DNA of 64,000 nt, taken from contig PDUO01000014.1 in assembly GCA_003008705.1 (NCBI GenBank), positions 532,696 to 596,695 on the forward strand, read 5' to 3'. The notes beneath the pieces are model-generated. The model was given only the letters and a program-made list of their open reading frames with translations, was not told the DNA's origin and did not search any database. Made by a program: the position numbers and the translations under genes. Of this stretch, positions 60,690-64,000 are shown piece by piece. Within the stretch, counting starts at the first letter, position 1. Every line of letters starts with the position of its first letter. The DNA comes from Pezicula radicicola. Taxonomy: Eukaryota; Ascomycota; Leotiomycetes; Helotiales; Dermateaceae.

Positions 60690-62241
60690 ATGGGAGGATT
60701 CCAACGTTTTCGCGAGTACCTGAGTCCAGGAACGGACCACAAACCAGGTGAAGCAACGCTGGTCCGAAAACTCGACTTCTTCATCTTGACATTCTGTTGC
60801 TTGATGTACTTTACCAATTATCTCGATCGATCCAATTTGGCAAATGCGTATGTTTCAGGCATGAAAGAAGAGTTGGGGTTTAAGGGAAATCAATATAATC
60901 AGATAAATACCGTTTTTACTGTTGGGTGAGTTCCTGACCCGCATGTACGATATATTTGAGTGAAAGTTCTGACAGATAGATTTTAGTTATGTGGTCGGTC
61001 AAGTCCCAAGTAATCTCGCACTGTACCGCATCAAGCCTCGCATCTACTTTCCTAGCATGATGTTAATCTGGGGAGCCCTTACCATGATCACGGCAGCAGT
61101 CCATAAACCCCGCGACATAATGGCTATCCGATTTTTCCAAGGTCTAGCTGAATCCTCGACCTTTGTCGGTACCCACTACATTCTCGGATCCTGGTTCACA
61201 GCACGCGAGCTTGGGAAACGTAGTGGTATTTTCACTTCATCCGGTCTCGCAGGAACAATGTTCGGAGGTTTTCTACAAACAGCAATTCACTCCTCGCTAG
61301 ATGGTGCAAAAGGTCTAAGCGGATGGAGATGGCTGTTCATAATTGATGGTCTCATTACCCTACCCATCGCACTCTACGGCTTCATACTCTTCCCTGATAC
61401 ACCATCAACAACCTCAGCCTTCTACCTCACCTCAGACGAAAAGGCCCTAGCAATATCACGAGTACCAGAAGTGCCCGAACGTAAACCATTCAATCTAGCC
61501 TTCATCAAGCGAGTCTTCTCATCCTGGTACTGGTACGGTTTCGTAATGCTCTGGATCATAGCCGGAGAAACTGAATCCTTCTCCTCCAACTCCCTCCTAG
61601 CCTTGTGGATGAAATCGACAAAGAAATACTCCGTCTCCCAACTAAACAACTACCCAACAGGAGTTCCCGCCGTAGGAATAGCATCAACATTATTCTGGGC
61701 AACCCTCACCGATTTTATGGGAGGAAAAAGATATCTAGTTGGTTATTGGATAGCAGTAACCGGTATAATAACAAGTGCAATGATATTAGCACCGAGCGCT
61801 AGTACAGCAAGTATGTTCGCAGCTTACTATTGGGCTGGTAGTGTTTATGCTTGTCAGGCTACTTTCTTTGCTTGGGCAAATGATGCCATGAGGTTTGAGG
61901 AAGACAGTCTTAGGGCTGTGGTTATTGCTAGTATGAATTGTGGGAGTAATGCTGTTAATGCTTGGTGGAGTCTTTTATTTTATTCGGCTGATATGGCGCC
62001 GAAGTTTACGGTATGTTTTTTGATATCCTTTCTCTTCTTTCATGTTGAACTTTTTTGCTGATTCTTGATGTAGAAAGGTATGTGGGCTATGATAGCTATG
62101 TGTATTGCATTAGCTATGTGGTGTACCGGATTACTATATTTGACAGCTCGAACAGAGAAGAACCGGATTACAGAACAGGAAACTGTTATGCCTGAGAAGA
62201 CGGACTTTGAAGCTGTGGCTGCTGGACCGGAAAAGGTTTAA
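60690..62241 (+). CDS. MFS transporter, anion:cation symporter (Dal5/Tna1/Liz1-like)
   Basis: A 475-residue plasma-membrane transporter of the allantoate permease family, whose members carry vitamins or small acids such as nicotinate, pantothenate or allantoate. Exons: 60690-60925, 60987-62010, 62074-62241. Family markers: KLDFFILTFCCLMYFTNYLD RSNLANAYVSG in the first helix region, GQVPSNLALYRIKPRIYFP, the loop HYILGSWFTARELGKRSGIF, GWRWLFIIDG and FPDTPSTTSAFYLTSDEK. About 12 membrane helices can be followed. The SSWYWYGFVMLWIIAGETE stretch at helix 7 looks more like the Liz1/pantothenate branch, but substrate cannot be read from sequence. The coding strand is C/A-rich in the first two-thirds of exon 2 and G/T-rich in the last third. 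Confidence 0.93.
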
Positions 62242-64000
62242 TCTCGCTTGTTTCATCTGTTTGAAATATGGTTGTCTATATAGTATGAATGGTGGTTGAA
62301 GAAAAGACTAAGTTTTGATTGATGATCGCTGTGCATTTTTTTTATGATTAATATTGAGTTTGATATCAGATACTTGATTGGGTCGTCTTGTCCATTTTGG
62401 GGAGAAGTGGAATTTGTTTTCTAGACGTAGGTATAACGATCACTAGCGTTGAAGCTGAAGCTGTTATATTCATTGTCGTTATCAAACCAGTTAACTAAAA
62501 TGTGTACATCGGTACAATGTATTAGCCCAGAAGAAAATTAAGAAGAAAATTAAGAAGATAAGGTAAGATAGGTAGATAGGTATGTAGGCAAATTAAAATG
62601 CCCGGAGCAACGTCCTCACTAAAGGGAAAGAACTCTCATTGTTATTTCCTAAATCAGTTTTCGAATCACACCTGAGCATAACTTGTGTTTCTGATAAATG
62701 AATCCTCTAATTAGGTTGTATGTGGTTTACCTGGCTACCTTATGTTGGTAAGGTATATGGTAAAGTGTTCCTTTTTCGAACAGGTGACTTCAGTTCGTCG
62801 AACTCACTTTCTGCTCGAGAAGTTGACCCCAACTTCTTTAGCAAGGATTTCAAAAACCTGCTAAGCAATGGGACTTACCCAAACTAGTAATCTAGGAATT
62901 CATCTTGTCAAATCCTTGGTAGCCTAGAGCGTAAGAAGAAAATAGTCAAAGGTAGGAGGCTAAAAATCAACAACCGAGCACCAAAAAACAAAACAAAAAA
63001 GACAAAACATGCACCAAAAACCCTAAAGTCAAAAGAAACATCAAAACAATCTCTTAGAAATCAAATAAAAATAGCAAAACTTTGTCATCGAAGCTTCCGA
63101 TGAAGCTCCTCTAAAGAAACCCCTCTGATATGGGATTTTTTTCGTATGCGTATGCGGGTGTTGGCGAACCTTAATGTTATTCCTCCTCTTAAACAGAATT
63201 TGACCCGAACCACTGACCTTAAGTGCGTACGCCTTTTCTGTTTGTTGAGATAGAAGTGGTTATTTTGATATTTGACGGGGTTGGTTTGTTGGATTGGTGA
63301 ATAGCTAAGGTTTACTTGCCAATTTTGGCGCTAGTCGAGGTGGCTCTTTCCTTTTTGAGAAAGTTCTGTGGTTCAAAGCAGGACGAAAGCAGGGGAATAC
63401 CACGAACTCATACAGCGATAATCTACACCAAAATTGGGACATCTACGAGGGAATACACATGCTGTTTGTATATGACCGATAGCACCATATACAGGTTGCC
63501 AACACTATCAACTTGAGGCCGTTACTCGATTCATATCGAACTTAACAGCATTTGAGAAACGGAAACGATGCAAATGGAGAGATTAAAGGGCAAGAGTATC
63601 CTTCATCCACAGCACCCCAACCCCAAATATGGTCTGGTTTTAGCACTTCAACCATTTTATTCAATGGCTAATAACTATCTCTTTCTTCTGCTTCTTCCAA
63701 GAGTCTTACTGGAGCACTTTTTTGTCCGCTATGTTATTTAGGTATATTTAAATCTTGCCTTTTTAATCTCATTTCTGTGTCATTTACCATTTGTACTCAA
63801 ATTAGTTACAAAAGTCATTTTCATTTGGACTATGACTAGGTAGCTCATGAGTCTTTTCTTACTATGGCACTAGTAGCACCACGTTCGATTTTAAGTATCC
63901 GACCAGGCTATTTCATAATAGTAATTGTAATAGTAATTGATGAATGAAATATTTCCATGTGCTAGCCCAGCCGGATTCTCGATCAAGAGCTTTGCAACAT
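62242..64000. other. 1.76 kb AT-rich intergenic DNA at the window end
   Basis: No gene is supported. A tandem AGAAGAAAATTA doublet lies near 62530. An A-rich stretch follows at 62980-63070. The open frame at 63316-63516 has no features of a real protein. Confidence 0.55.

Overview
This is a stretch of nuclear DNA from a filamentous ascomycete (Pezizomycotina). The signs are short GT-AG introns (about 45-230 bp) with CTAAC/CTGAC-like branch sites, intron-interrupted genes on both strands, and typical fungal families (Ysc84, Rsc9, GH7 cellobiohydrolase, type III PKS, Dal5-type MFS, Bud22). The mix of families and AT-rich intergenic DNA makes me think of Leotiomycetes, but that placement is inference. 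I found no tRNA, rRNA, intact transposon or CRISPR array.

Layout. 0.5-3.1 kb: a Qc-SNARE (Sft1/Bet1 type, minus) divergent from the actin-patch protein Ysc84 (plus). 4.2-4.7 kb: a small low-complexity protein. 6.9-12.4 kb: a Rec114-like meiotic protein (minus) divergent from the chromatin remodeller subunit Rsc9 (plus). 12.4-15.6 kb: gene-poor DNA. 15.6-17.1 kb: a secreted GH7 cellobiohydrolase with an XlnR-like site upstream. 18.1-21.3 kb: a methyltransferase-fold membrane protein and a cytochrome P450 sharing a 243 bp divergent promoter. 22.1-23.0 kb: an alpha/beta hydrolase broken by what looks like a 20-nt deletion over its oxyanion-hole segment. 23.9-27.4 kb: a short-chain dehydrogenase, the ribosome-biogenesis factor Bud22, and a small membrane protein. 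28.6-33.2 kb: a type III polyketide synthase, followed by decayed remnants of an FAD monooxygenase and a Zn-cluster transcription factor. 34.2-36.1 kb: a repeat-built coiled-coil protein. 37.7-46.7 kb: four hypothetical proteins. 48.1-51.4 kb: a dynamin-like GTPase. 53.0-56.4 kb: a GMPPA-type mannose-1-phosphate guanylyltransferase subunit converging on an old-yellow-enzyme oxidoreductase. 58.1-62.2 kb: an acyltransferase-3 membrane protein and a Dal5-family MFS transporter.

How the genes fit together. Most are independent housekeeping or accessory genes. Two groupings may be functional: the methyltransferase-like/P450 divergent pair, and the type III PKS next to the monooxygenase and regulator remnants, which looks like a decayed specialised-metabolism locus.

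Splice coordinates in the entries were derived by hand from consensus sites and reading-frame continuity. Intron phases add up to whole codons in every model except where stated. Beyond the genes, the most striking structure is a strand-symmetric alternation of C/A-rich and G/T-rich blocks of 100-600 bp inside several genes.
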